Origin: Manis javanica
Lineage: Eukaryota; Chordata; Mammalia; Pholidota; Manidae
DNA length: 64,000 bases
Direction of reading: 5' to 3'
NCBI RefSeq assembly: GCF_040802235.1
Contig: NC_133170.1
Location: forward strand, 7,455,001 to 7,519,000
The notes under the pieces were generated by a model, which worked only from the letters and a program-made list of their open reading frames with translations, searched no databases and was not told the DNA's origin. Position numbers and translations under genes: made by a program. Shown in pieces: positions 1-11,935 of this stretch (positions are counted from its first letter, which is position 1; each line of letters begins with the position of its first letter).

Positions 1-469
1 TGGGGAAAGCAATTTCAATGTCTCTGGGCAAGAATCATTTGCATTCCAAGTTCTCAACAGGTCCTTTGCAATTTTTCTTGACACAGTTGCAAAAGGACAA
101 TGTTTTTAAAGGGTTAAAAAAAAGTTAGCTGCTCAGAGAAGTAAACAAATTTTGAATGAATTGAGTAAGTAAAATTAAGTAAAAATCAAATTAAACATAC
201 TCTTTCTGCCTTTGGCTCATTGCTATGAATTAGTAACAGACATCTTACGTAAAGTGTATTGAAGTTCAGAGTTATCTGAAATGGATGATCCTTCCTATTT
301 TCTGGGTGATATCTTTTTTTGTTACTCAGGGAGGCTGGTTCAGGAAATTAATTTCATTGTCTCTGTAAGAAAGATATCATTAGGAGGATGCTTTTCCCAA
401 AGAAGCAAACACACATCATTACAAAGTTAAAATTTAAATCTCTGCTTTGGAGAGATTTTTGGGCAGCAT

Positions 470-700
470 AGAGCCACGGATAAGGAAGTAAAAACAAGGG
501 ATGTGGATTCAAACCTGAATATTCTACAATCAAGTTACATAATTTGGTGAACCTCAGTTTCCTTATATATTTAAATGGGAATGATTATAATAATACAAGT
601 CTCAAAACATTGGAAGGATGAAATTAGATTATGAATATGGAAGAACTTCATAAAGGGTAAAGTATTATTAAAATATTAGCTATTGCAGGAATTTTAATCT
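470..700 (+). repeat. MIR SINE
   Basis: It carries the order typical of MIR: GATTCAAACCTGAATATTC, then GAACCTCAGTTTCC, then AATGGGAATGATTATAATAATAC, then an ATTAGCTATT tail. Confidence 0.6.
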
Positions 701-734
701 ACTAGATTGAGTTACCGTCCGATAATACTGTCTG

Positions 735-940
735 CATGTAGGGGAGCAGGTAAAGCAGGTTGGCAACCCCAGCCCTGAAACTTACTTGCTGTGTGACCCT
801 GAACACAGCGTTGAATCTTCTCTAGGGCTTTTATTGCCTCCTTGTCATGTTTCATTTCACAGACTAATTGTGAGATTCTGATGAAATAATGGCTAGCACT
901 CAATTACAAAGTACTACATAAATGCAAGCCATTATCATTT
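735..940 (+). repeat. MIR SINE, diverged
   Basis: It contains CTTGCTGTGTGACCCTGAAC, close to the MIR core, and a tail CTACATAAATGCAAGCCATTATCAT. The middle is heavily diverged. Confidence 0.5.
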
Positions 941-1625
941 TTTTTTTTTGGTTAAACAACAGGAACTCATGGAATTAGAGAAATATTCCCTTTATTGGTT
1001 ACCTATAAATAATCTTTATTGTAAAAACTATTTCCATGCTCAAAAAAACAATTTTTGCTCCTCCAAAATCCCTTCCACCATGGCCATTGCCACCTTTATT
1101 ACCATCCTACCTAGTAGAAATATTAACAGGAATACAAGACGCAGAACTCCACTTGGCACCAGGCTTCAGCGACCCTCACTGTTATCAGTCCTTAAGAGAG
1201 CAGTGACTGAAAAGCAAACACTGCTGATTAAGCAGTGGCGTTATTCACAAGAGCAAAGGGTATCACTACTGACTGCGGTAAACTATGGTGCAGGTCGAGT
1301 TTGTTCTCAGTTCTTATCCCCGCCCAAACAAAGAATTGAAAGGTAGGGCCCAATAGCGGAGCAGAGTGAAAGTTTTGTTTGAATCTACTCCGAGAGAAGG
1401 AGGGCTGGAGTCAAGGTAGACAAAGCCTCCATCCTTTCGGCAGGAGATCTTTTTACTACATTCCGGCAGGGAGGTGCCTCTTTGATTGACAAGGTGAGGC
1501 CATTTGATTGGCAGGTCCACTTGTAGCGCCTCCCTCTCAGTGCGCATGTCCTTTCCCATGGTGAGGTGTGCTTTGGGCAGTTCTTAGTTTTGTTAAGTGT
1601 CCGCCCCATTTCCTTGAGTCCCCCG

Positions 1626-2026
1626 TGTGGAGCTGCAGTCACCAGGCTCAGTTGCAAGATGTAAGAGCAAAATAGGTCTTTATTGCTAGTTTGAGCTAGG
1701 GTCTCAGGGGCCCATCAAAACACAGGACTCGGTCTGAGACCCTGAGCAAAGTTCCCTTTTTTGCTTTTATACTGTAGCAAAAAACAGGTAGGGGCTTTCC
1801 AAGGGGGGTGGTTTATTGTGACCTTAGCTGATTGGCTGAGGAGGTTTGCTGGGCGAGGTTTCTGCGGGAATGGGCGTGGCTTGAGTGGGAGATTCAAAAT
1901 GGGGGACACAAAACAAAATGGAGGGACATAGTTATTCAAAATGGAAGACACAAAATGGAGGCAGGGGTCATGTAGGGGACACAGCTATTCAAGATGGCGG
2001 ACACAAAATGGAGGCAGGGTCCCACA
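1626..2026 (-). mobile_element. Second LTR nested in the first
   Basis: It interrupts the alignment of the outer LTR to its 52.6 kb relative. It begins TGTGG and ends CCACA, perfect short inverted ends. On the minus strand it has an AATAAA signal near 1680. Its 3' part on the plus strand has repeated units of the type ACACAAAATGGAGG (1905-2020). No clear target-site duplication was seen, and no coding region. Confidence 0.7.
1905..2020. repeat. Short imperfect tandem units inside the nested LTR
   Basis: Variants of ATTCAAAATGG..GACACAAAATGGAGG recur about four times, near 1890, 1935, 1990 and 2005. This is the common pattern of repeated enhancer-like motifs in the U3 of LTRs. Function is not shown. 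Confidence 0.5.
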
Positions 2027-2190
2027 GTTGGAGCCTGTCTGGCCTGGTCCTGACGGGCAGGATGTTTTCTCCCTGCAAAGCGTCTGTTGTCCTCACACGG
2101 GACCCCTACCTGGGCAGGGCTTGGGCAGGTTTTTTCCCCTAATCTTACCTCGCTTTTACCCCGGCTGCTCACGTCCATCTTTATATGTAA

Positions 2191-5100
2191 CAATTACACC
2201 TCATTTCCTATTTCTAGCAAATACGGTAGTCATGCTATTTTGGTTAGAACACTTTACCGTTTTTCTTTACCTAGATCAGTCTTTTCCCAAAATAATCCAT
2301 GGAATTCTTTGTCTTAGGAAAACGCTACCAAAAAGGAGCTTCTTGGGACATTCTGAATACCCTATTCTCTTCTTGAAATTTGCAAGATGAATTAGCCTAT
2401 TAATGACTCTCCTAACGGAGGAACCTATTTATCTTTGTTGAGGTATTTCCTCAGTTTATTTGACCCCTGCCCATACTTAATGAACAGCTGTGAACGTCCC
2501 TCAGACCTGGCATTTCTAGGAACATGTTCTGGTAAATACTTGTCTTGCCTGACAAGGGACAGAATCAGTTTAGATAAATGTCACATCCTCCCAAAGCTTG
2601 AAAGCTCTGATAAGTTCTAGAAAGAGGCCACAGCACCACAGCCAAATGAACTGAGAAGGAAGGGATTTCTGGGAATCACAAGGCCACTGACTTAATGGTG
2701 GAATCCATTTGCTTAGGGAGATTCCCAAGATTGAAAAGAAACCAGTTGAGCTGTGGCTGGACTAGAGAGCCCCCATGATGGTACCTCTGTCTGTCTGCTG
2801 TATCTTTGGTCAGGCAACAGGCCAAGGTTATTCGCAGCACTTGCACGGTGCACATTCAATTTGAAATAGCGTAAATGCTAAGCTTTGACTATCCAAGCCT
2901 CTATGTTTGGCACAATTTGTGTTTTTTTTTTTTTTTTTTAAATCCAGGTATTCCACAACCACAATAAAACACCAAACTCTGCTTTCTCTTCAGAAAGGGA
3001 ATGGCTGTGCCAATCTTTACGGTCAACATCTTTTTGTAAAAAAAAGACAATTTAAAGTTGTTTATAAATTTTGCTATTGGAGGTATATAAATTTGGCAGG
3101 AAAGCAGATGTTTGACACATGGTACTATAAATATAATTATATTTATATTTATATAATTATATATATAACATATATAAATACAATGTATTATATAATATAT
3201 ATATAATTATATATATTTATATAATTTTATATAAATATAAAACTAGCATCATTAAATAAGCCCAACATTTTATGCTTAGAGGGTTATTTGCAAGATCTTT
3301 TGGTAGAAAATTCTCCTGAGGTGCTGAGTTTCTGGTCTGGTGGGATTGTTGACAATCTGCTTATGTAGTGCCCTTTATTTACACAAGATGGAGGGAATTT
3401 TTTGGTTTGTAGATGAGGGATTTACATGAATGTCATTGGGTTGGGGCATCAGTAAAGGCAGCATTATGAAGAAGGAAAGATATGTAAATCTAAGTTCATA
3501 AAAATTAATCATTTGTCTCATTTCTCCCTCCTTCTATCTTGTCTGAGGTAGTTCACAGCATGAAGAGCTTGCCAAAGTACATAAAAATATTAAATAATGT
3601 ACAATGATGTAAAAAAAAAAAAGGCCAGGATTCCTAAAGTTCCCAAGCAAATAAAGAAAATTGGTGCTGATGCAGGAAGCAAGGGGCTCCACTTATTTCC
3701 TAAATGACAAAGAAGCCGAGTGATCACAGCCCCATCATTTAGATGTTTCTACTATGTTTAGAGGGGACTGTTTGTCAATTTAATGGGCTCTCTCACCAAG
3801 AAACAAAACTTGTATAAAAGCTGAGGTAATGTCCAAGTCATAAAAACAAGACTTGTGCTTGTCAAATCTTTTGGCAATCAAATGCCAAGCTTGCCCCCTA
3901 TTCTGCCCTATAAGAAGATGAATTTAATTTTAGGGCAGGAGTTCCTCCTGAAAGGCCAAGGAAGACGCGCTGCAGTTGCTTAAAAGGCCCACAGGACAGC
4001 CCTGGGGACCCCTGTTGTTGGAGGCAGCTGGACAGACAGCCCCCGAGCTGAGTCCTGGCTTTCTGCGCCGTTCACACCTTAACAGGCAGGCACCTCTCGG
4101 GCCTCCTTGACCCCCAAGTGCACTGAGCAGTGACTGAGGGGCAGCCAATTCCAAGTACTGGCTCAGAGAGGAGCCGGGGGTTACTGTAACTAGGATAGGA
4201 GACAAAAAGCTCCCTTGTCCTGGAAAAAACACTATTGTGTTTTATGCCCAAACAAATCTGGGCATCTTAGACATAAGAATTACTTTGCTACTCCTTGGAA
4301 ATGATTACAAAGAGCGTATTCAGTTAGGATTTGCTGGTTGAAGTAAAGTTGGCCTCTAACAGATTTTGGGGGTGTCCAGTGAATGCCATGAGAGCAACAA
4401 GCATAGTTATAGAAACAAGTTATGTAACAAGTGCTAGTCATAGAAAGCACACCTGAGTCCTGTCCCTCCTTCTGTCACAGAAGAGGTAATTTTTAAAAAC
4501 TTGATCTTTTCCTTATTTCTCTGGGTTTGGGAGCCCTTGAAATAAAATCAGAGGAGAAAGCACTAATATGGGAAAGGTCAGGCCAAAGTCAGAAAGAGCT
4601 TCCACAGTGGGCGAGCCTGTAGGCTGAGGCGCCTGTCCACACCGTCACACACTGCTCTCACGGCTGGTTTCTAACCTACCTTCTTGGACTTTATATTCAC
4701 TCAACGATCTCACTGTCATTTAAATACTCATGGTCACTGCCTACAGGATTATTTTTCTCTTCTTTCTTTCTTTTGATCTGAAGGAGAAAATTGTTTTGCC
4801 TCTGTGCTCTCAAAACCAGGAGCAAACATCAAGAATGAGAAAGAAAAAAAAATACGAGCTCTGTAGCAGAGAAAGCCTTTGCACACAGAGACTTTGTTTT
4901 AACAAATAGCCCCGAACTGGAATTGGCTTGGTGGCATTTATTGTAATTTACTGCTTCTATTACCAAGCTGCAGTCCTTCATCTGGAGAATATGTAGACAT
5001 ATTTTGTTTCTGGTAATAACAAACGTCTACAAGTACTATCTTTTCTTTTTCCAGGTACCTGATTGGCAAAAATTTCTGTGGCTTTACCCAAACGCCATTG

Positions 5101-5570
5101 AACACTATATTATTTGTGAAACAAAGCTAGATTTTATTAAAAATATTGTTCAAATACTAGGTAAAAATATTATTTTGATTCTTTGTAAATTTATTTTTAC
5201 AAAACATTTTTCTCCTATTTACTGCAGACCTATGCAAGGATAAAAACCTACTTTGTGTTTTTCTCTTTGGTTAAATACGTGTTGAATTATATTGGAGCTT
5301 GAGGTCTTTAGAGAAGTCAAGTAGGGATTCTTTCTACTGGAAAGATGAATAATTTAAGAGATGTCTGTCTTTCCACATCAGTTGTCAGAATAAACTTAAC
5401 ATATGTCAACTCTGATTTCTACAAATATGGTATACAAACATTCTGTTCATAGTCATTCCCTGCCGCATCAAAAGAAACTCAGATAGAGTCCAACTGGTAT
5501 AAAAAACAAATCATTCAACTGGAAAAGACTGGTGATTTAAGTCTAGTGTAAACACCCATTGTGTTCAGTT
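2191..5570. other. Non-coding stretch, no gene seen
   Basis: It is AT-rich intronic sequence with a T17-like run at 2924-2941 and the AT tract described separately. Open frames here are short and show no recognisable motif. Confidence 0.5.
3122..3236. repeat. AT-rich low-complexity tract
   Basis: It is almost pure A/T with TATATAAT and TTATATAT runs, forming many short palindromes. This is a likely microsatellite-derived tract. Confidence 0.85.
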
Positions 5571-5590
5571 GCTCTCACCATTTTTAAAAT

Positions 5591-6005
5591 TCATTTTATT
5601 ATCATTAATCTACAATTACATGAAGAACATTATGGTTACTAGATTCCCCCTTCACCAAGTCCCCCCGACAAACCCCATTACTGTCCATCAGTGTAGTAAG
5701 ATGCTGTAGACTCACTACTTGTCTTCTCTGTGTTGCGCAGCCCTCCCTATGCCCCCCACAACATTATACATGCTAATCGTAAGGCCCCCTTTCTTTTTCC
5801 CCACCCTTATCCCTCCCTTCCCACCCCTCCTGCCCAGTCCCTTTCCTTTGGTAACCATTAGTCCATTCTTGGGTTCTGTGATTCTGCTGCTGTTTTGTTC
5901 CTTCAGTTTTTCTTTGTTCTTATACACCACATATGAGTGAAATCATTTGGTACTTGTCTTTCTCCGCCTGGCTTATTTCACTGAGCATAACACCCTCTAG
6001 CTCCA
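5591..6005 (-). mobile_element. 5'-truncated L1 3' end
   Basis: The plus strand shows the reverse complement of an L1 3' UTR and ORF2 end, with CATTAATCTACAATTACATG, GTCCATCAGTGTAGTAAGATG, CTGCTGCTGTTTTGTTCCTT and GGCTTATTTCACTGAGCAT. It is flanked by an imperfect target-site duplication, GCTCTCACCATTTTTAAAAT at 5571-5590 and GCTCTCAACATTTTTGAAAAT at 6006-6026. The element is about 415 bp and cannot move by itself. Confidence 0.85.
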
Positions 6006-6026
6006 GCTCTCAACATTTTTGAAAAT

Positions 6027-7890
6027 AATTTCTTCCCATAAGAAGAATTTAAAATTTTATTGTAAGAGCATATGTAGCATACTAAAGTATTAAAACTTAT
6101 TGTTTCATTTTAAAAGTAAAAAATAGGTACAGAGATATATTATTTGATGAGCTTGCACAGAAAAGATATAGGAAAGAAATTAGTTGTCATGGAAAAATCT
6201 CTACTGAGAATTTTTATTCAGATACTGGAAAAAAGTTTGATAAACATAATATACATTTAAGGGGCACTGTATATGTTAAACATATGTTAAAGTTTCATTA
6301 AGCAGAAGCAGTTAAGTAGGTAGGCAAGAAAATTATTTCCTGCCCTCCTAGCCATTGTATTTGCTTAAAGGAAAATGGAATTCAGGAATGAAAGAAAATA
6401 AGTCCAAATGATCTGAAATAGTGGTAATGACACGTTACATTTATCTCATCTTTGTAGCTTATAGTGTACTTGGCCACATATTATCTCATTTAATTTTCCC
6501 ATTTTTTTCAGGAAAAACAATTATTTTGTCTACTTCACAGTTGAGAAGACTAAATCTAGGAGAAGCTAAGTACATTAAATAAATATACAAAATAACTAGC
6601 GCCTTAAAAGCAATTGTGTTTCATAGGTGTTAAGAGGCAGAGGGTTCTGGTAAATTTGTTTACCCACAGCTCAGCTTTCAGTACAACAGTGACTATAGCC
6701 CTTTGAGCTACAGTCATACGGCATATGCTGTATGTCAATGTTACTACCGTTGATCTTCAGTGTGGAGTAATTGCTGCTCATTTTCATTGGCCAATCAATC
6801 CATTCAACTGCACTATCCCAGGGGAGTACTTAAATAGAAGGGAACTATTTCTAAAGAAACTGGGCCAAGTAAGATTACTTCTTCAACAGGACAAACTTGC
6901 CTCCTATCATACAAAACCAACACATTTCTGAAAACTATGGTGTAACGGAAAGCCTGTTAAAATCAGTAACGCTTGGTGAGTGAACTAGACTTGGTTCACC
7001 AGATGTTTCGTAAAAATCAAATTAAAATACAACTTGCTTTGGCTCTACTATTTTTAAGCTCTGTCTTTGAACCAAATTCCTCTGGGCTGAAGCTTACAAA
7101 AAGAGAAAGGATTGCACATAAGGCCACATAGAGATTTAGCAGCTGGTGAAATTGGTAACACTAAAGTTCAGATTTATTTTTTGTATGTCAATAATTTCCT
7201 TTAGAGTTTGCACAATCTGTTAAAAAGTTATGGATGGTATCAGGTTTTCACTAGTCAAGTGACTCGTAAGGAATTCCATGGTTTAAATGTAAACTTGTAC
7301 CACGAGCTCTGGTTCGTCATTTCCCTGCTGTGTGTACATACCCAGACTTATTTGTGTGATTTTTATTCCCAGGTTGTCCTGGAGGTTAACTGTGCTTAAG
7401 GTCAGAGAGTTATTTTCTATGTGAAGAAAAAGCGAATCAAAGAGAAAAACATGATCGCCCCTCCCCTCCAATCAGCTGTAAACCCTGGACGTTTCAGGAC
7501 TACAATCTACCCCCGATGAACTCAGTTTTAAGACATAACACTGTACCTTCCACCTGCTCTGCCGGAGGTTCTTTTATCCCCGGGAAGCAATAATCAACCA
7601 GCTTAACCTGAACTCTACTCATGGTTAATGAGAATAAGCCAGAAAACTTCTCTTTTGCAAAATGCCAACACAGTATAAAGTAAAATTAAGGCCATAGAGT
7701 CGGAAGGGAGCCCTCTACACAGCTGACTGTTCTGATAGCTGAGGCTTAGCCCGGTAAGTAGGGAATTTGTCTACTGAAATTCTTTTTGAAAAGCGCTGTC
7801 CTATTCCTCTGCACCTGTTAACAGAATATGTGACTATAATCTAACTTTTTCTTGTTTGGGGGGCAGAGTGGATGGGAAGCTGCATTGATG
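6027..7890. other. Non-coding stretch, no gene seen
   Basis: It is AT-rich unique sequence. A 68-codon frame at 6725-6931 has no recognisable features. Short MIR-like words are present near 6440-6560 (ATTATCTCATTTAATTTTCCC) but are too diverged to bound. Confidence 0.45.
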
Positions 7891-7899
7891 ACGAGCAAC

Positions 7900-8090
7900 A
7901 AGAGCTGTGTGGGGCGTCAGAAGCCCTGGGCCCCCTTATGACTGTGACACTTCCTAGCTGTATGGCTTAGACCTGTGTCTGTGCCTTAGTTTCTTTTTCT
8001 GTAAAAGCAGAGCTGACAGCCCATCACTAGGCTGTCACGGAGCCACTGATATGATTTATGTATAAATGGCCGTGGCCACATCTGCTGCGG
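7900..8090 (+). repeat. MIR SINE
   Basis: It contains TTCCTAGCTGTATGGCTTAG, then GTGCCTTAGTTTCTTTTTCTG, then the AAAGCAGAGCTGACAGCC part, in the MIR order. Confidence 0.6.
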
Positions 8091-8099
8091 TATATAATA

Positions 8100-8900
8100 A
8101 ATGTGGTTGTTTCTCTCTTGAACCTACGTTGTCCTATAAGCAGCTTATTTGAGGGTCCTCGGGTCTCAGAGATGGAGGGGAGCCCACGCAGCTGCGGGAC
8201 GTCTGGGCTGACCCTGCTGTCTCCGCAGGCCTCAGGACCCGTGCACAGCTGGAGTGGCCCACTTCCTGGCCCGCCCTCGCGTCCCGTCTCTGCAAAGCCC
8301 GCAGCTTGCCCCCTTCAGCTCAGCTCTCCCCTGGTCTTTGCTCATGGCTAACGGAGTGAATGAAGACCCCAGTCGTCTTGCTCGCACCTGCCCCCACCAC
8401 ACTGTGTTCTGGGTGTGCACGGTGAGTGACGGGGAGGGCCTTCCCCAGGGTACCGAGCCCTCCCCATCAGAAGCAGGTGATCCTTGCGGACACCAGGCCA
8501 GACGTCCCCAGCTTCGTCGTGCACTTGGCGTTCCACGGAGTGCCAGGCGCAGACAGTGACAGAGGGCTGCAGCGGGGGGCCCACGCGCCCTGCTCTGGGC
8601 CTCGGGCAGGCCCCCCACCGAGGAGAGGCGGGTAGGAAGAGCTGGGATCTGGTGGTCTCTGGACTTCTTACTCCTGTCGGGTGAGGTGGAATGGCAGAGA
8701 CCTCCCCCAGGGCACCTCACTGGTCAGAAGGCTTTGGAGGCGTGTGGGAGGCCCGCGAGTGTCGGTCTGATTCCCCAGCATGTATCGTCCCAAACTTCAT
8801 GGGACCTGGAATAGGTATAAACCCGAGAGCTCCCCTCACAGCAGAGCAAAGCTCACACTCATGTTTGCTGAGGATTTAAGGGAAATGTTTTGAGTTCTTA
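8100..8900. other. GC-rich unique stretch with an exon-like segment; no confirmed gene
   Basis: Composition rises sharply in GC and CpG. Several frames stay open (for example 101 codons at 8254-8559 on the plus strand and 162 codons at 8232-8720 on the minus strand), as expected by chance in GC-rich DNA. A segment at 8229-8421 is bounded by a good acceptor (CTGCTGTCTCCGCAG) and a good donor (ACG|GTGAGT). No protein family is recognised. Confidence 0.35.
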
Positions 8901-8919
8901 AAAATGACTCAGGGGTTTT

Positions 8920-10330
8920 GTTTTGTTTTCCTTAATTGAAGTATCATTGATATACAATCTTATATTGGTTTCAAATATATAACACAGGGGTTCAACAGTT
9001 CCCCATATTATTAAATCCTCACCCCCTCTAGTGTGGTTACTGTCTGTCAGTATAGAAAGATGTTACAGAATCATGGTACTACTATCCCTGTGACCAACTT
9101 ATATTATGTTTGAGAATTTTTGTACCCCTTTTTCCCCTCACCATCTCCACCCACCCACCCCAGTCCCTTCCCCATGGTAACCACCAGGCACTTCCCAGTG
9201 TCTATGAGTCTACTGCTGTTTTGTTCCTTCTGTTTTGCTTTGTTTTATATTCCACAAATAAGTGAAATCATATGGTATTTGTCTTTCTCCACCTGGCTTA
9301 TTTCACTGAGCATAATACCCCCCAGGTCCATCCATGTTGTTGTAAATGGCAGGATTTCTTTGTTTTTTTTATGAGTAAATAATATTCTATTGTGTGTATG
9401 TACCACCTCTCCTTTATCCACTCTTCTGTTGATGGACACTTTGGTTGCTTGCATATCTTGGCTATTATAAATAATGTGGTGATAAACATAGGGGTGTGTA
9501 TATCTTTTCAAATAAGCGATTTTGTTTTCTTCAGGTAAATTCCTAGAAGTAGAATTACTGGGTCAAATGGTATTTCTACTTTTAGTTATTTGAACCTCCA
9601 CACTGCTTTGTGGTTGTACCAATTTCTCTTCCCACCAACAGTGTAGGGAGAGCTCCCTTTTCCCTGCATCGTCACCAACACTTGTTATTTCTTGTCTTTT
9701 GGATGGTGGCCATTCTGACTGGTGTGAGGTGATATCTCATTGTGGTTTTAATTTGCATTTCTCTGATGATTAGCAATGTGGAGAATCTTTTCATGTGCCT
9801 GTTGGCCATCTGTATTTCTTCGCTGGAGAAATGTCTGTTCAGATCCTCCCCCCATTTTTTTAATAGGGTTATTTTCTTATTTGGTGTTGAGGCATGTGAG
9901 TTCTTTATATACTTAGATGTTAACCCCTTATCAGATGAGTTGCTTATGAATATATTCTCCCATACTGTAGGATGCCTGTTTGTTCTGCTGATGGTGTCCT
10001 TTGCTGTATAGAAGTTTTATAGTTTGATGTAGTCCCACTTGTTCATTTTTTATTTTGTTTCTCTTGCCTAAGGAGATGTGTGCAGGAAAAAATTGCTCAA
10101 TCTTATGTTCAAGAGATTTTTGCCTATTTTCTTCTAAGAGTTTTATGGTTTCACATCTTACATTCAGCTGAGTCTTTGATCCATTTTGAGTTTATCTTTG
10201 TGTTTGGGGTTAGACAGTAAGTCAGTTTCATTCTCTTGCATGTAGGGGTCCATTTTTGCCAACACCAGTTATTGAAGAGACTATCTTTTCCCCATTGTGT
10301 ATTCATGGCTTCTTTATCCTATATTAATTA
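8920..10330 (-). mobile_element. 5'-truncated L1, about 1.4 kb, with ORF2 C-terminal remnant
   Basis: The plus strand reads as the reverse complement of an L1. First comes the 3' UTR (AGTATCATTGATATACAATC; GTCTGTCAGTATAGAAAGATG). Then comes the ORF2 end, with CTTTATCCACTCTTCTGTTG, GGGTCAAATGGTATTTCTAC, CACCAACAGTGTAGGGAGAG and GGTGATATCTCATTGTGGTT. Minus-strand frames at 9245-9511 keep the ORF2 end motif SEISQVEKDKYHMISLICG, but the frame is broken elsewhere, so no active protein is made. Confidence 0.9.
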
Positions 10331-11757
10331 CCATATATGCATGGGCTTATATTAATGATTCAGGTTTTAAACTGAAACTAACATTAACTGCAGTATTTTT
10401 CCAGGGGAAGTTTTCTCACACTTTACAAATATGTTTAAATGGGCCATGCCCAGAGGGTAGGGGGTAGAAGTGATTCTGCAATATTGTAAAAAATAAAAAT
10501 TTACAAGAAGCAGAGTAATCATGTATGTATATAATTACCAGTTTATTATTAAGTTCCTTTGAGAAATATAAGCCAGCCCAAAAGTGATTGGCTGCCCATA
10601 AATACAATTCGAAGGACTCACTCACTCTTGCTTTTGGAATCTACACAGTCATTCCGAGTGCGGTGATGATTGTTGGGACTGACTTCAGATATTTAGCCTT
10701 GCTCTGTCCTCTACCTTGGTGTGTGCAAATGTTGAAAAAACTGGACACTCTGAAGTGGGAGATGGGATAGGCAGTTAGAAGGGAAAATTCCTCAGCAACT
10801 TTTATATAAAAGCAGCAATATTGAAATAAAGGCAATTCTTCAGTCACTTACAATAAATAATCTGGAATTTCTTCCTTTCTCTCGAATGCTGATACAGTGA
10901 CAATGTCTTTCCAAGGACACCAACATCCATTGCATATTCACAGCAGGGACCCCCAGACAATAAAGAGGATACTTTTGAACCAGCCAGAGTCCTGAGCCTG
11001 GTCTAAGAGGATAAAATAGTTCATCGATCCCTAGGCAGGATATTTGAAGCCTTAATTGTTTTTTCATCTCTCAAGAGACATGTTTCTCACAGAAGCACAG
11101 TTTAAGGAAACGTTTGTTTTTGCTGTTTCACTGGGGGCAGCTCAGCGTCCCACTGACTACGATCATCCTCTAAAATCAACGACCAGCAAATCACTCGCAT
11201 CCAAGAGACTTAAAGTCTCTGCCTCGTTTTTCTGTTTGAACCTGACAAAATAGATTCAAAGAATGAAAAATAAAATATGAAGGCATTTAATTTTATCTCA
11301 TACCTTTTTGGGTGAATTTAGCACTCATTTTCTCCCCACAAGAATGCCATGTAAAATTGTTAAATGTTACTTCATTGTTTAAACCAAAATATACCCTTAA
11401 GTTTAAATGCTATTTTCTGCTTGCTAAAGTACAGCATTTCAACAATGTAAAAATCAACAAGATTCCACCAGTCTAAAATAGAGCTGTAATCTTTTGGTAA
11501 ACTGCCTCCCAGCAAAAGAATATGACTACTTAATTAACTTTAAAACATGTTTTCTATTCTTAATGAAAACATGAGGCTTTGTTTGGACACTCCCTTGGGC
11601 ACTTCTGTTTCTTGGGATCCTTGGAAAGTTTTTGGTGGCTAACTTTTTATGTACTGTTTTTAAGTTGTTGGCCATGTTGAATATTAAATAACTGATGGAT
11701 AATTCGCTGGTGCTGAATGCTGTTCCAAAAGATAATTTGAAAAAGATTCCAGTGAAT
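10331..11757. other. Non-coding stretch, no gene seen
   Basis: It is unique AT-rich sequence with short frames on both strands and no motif or splice pattern that I could tie to a gene. Confidence 0.45.
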
Positions 11758-11770
11758 AAGAATGATCATT

Positions 11771-11922
11771 AAAAAATTTTTTTTATTAAGGTATGATTGA
11801 TATACACTCTTATGAAGGTTTCATACGAAAAAACAATGTGGTTACTACATTTACCCATATTCTCAAGTCCCCACCCACACCCCAATGCAGTCACTGTCCA
11901 TCAGTGCAGCAAGTTGCCAGAG
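11771..11922 (-). mobile_element. Very short L1 3' UTR insertion
   Basis: It holds the L1 3' UTR words AGGTATGATTGATATACACT and GTCACTGTCCATCAGTGCAG on the plus strand. It is flanked by an exact 13-bp target-site duplication, AAGAATGATCATT, at 11758-11770 and 11923-11935. Only the last ~150 bp of the L1 was inserted. Confidence 0.9.
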
Positions 11923-11935
11923 AAGAATGATCATT

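Larger units (their letters stand above)
1290..2190 (-). mobile_element. Solo-type LTR (endogenous retrovirus), interrupted by a nested LTR
   Basis: The block at 1300-1600 and its continuation at 2028-2190 align with the LTR at 52.6-53.2 kb. Shared marks are CAAAGAATTGAAAGG, GGGAGGTGCCTCTTTGA, CGCCTCCCTCTCAGTG and, beyond the insert, GGGACCCCTACCTGG. The element reads on the minus strand. No internal retroviral genes are seen, so it is a solo or fragmentary LTR. Confidence 0.75.

Noticed and set aside
8232..8720. A 162-codon minus-strand frame
   Set aside because: It is a GC-rich chance frame, antisense to the better exon-like segment and without family features.
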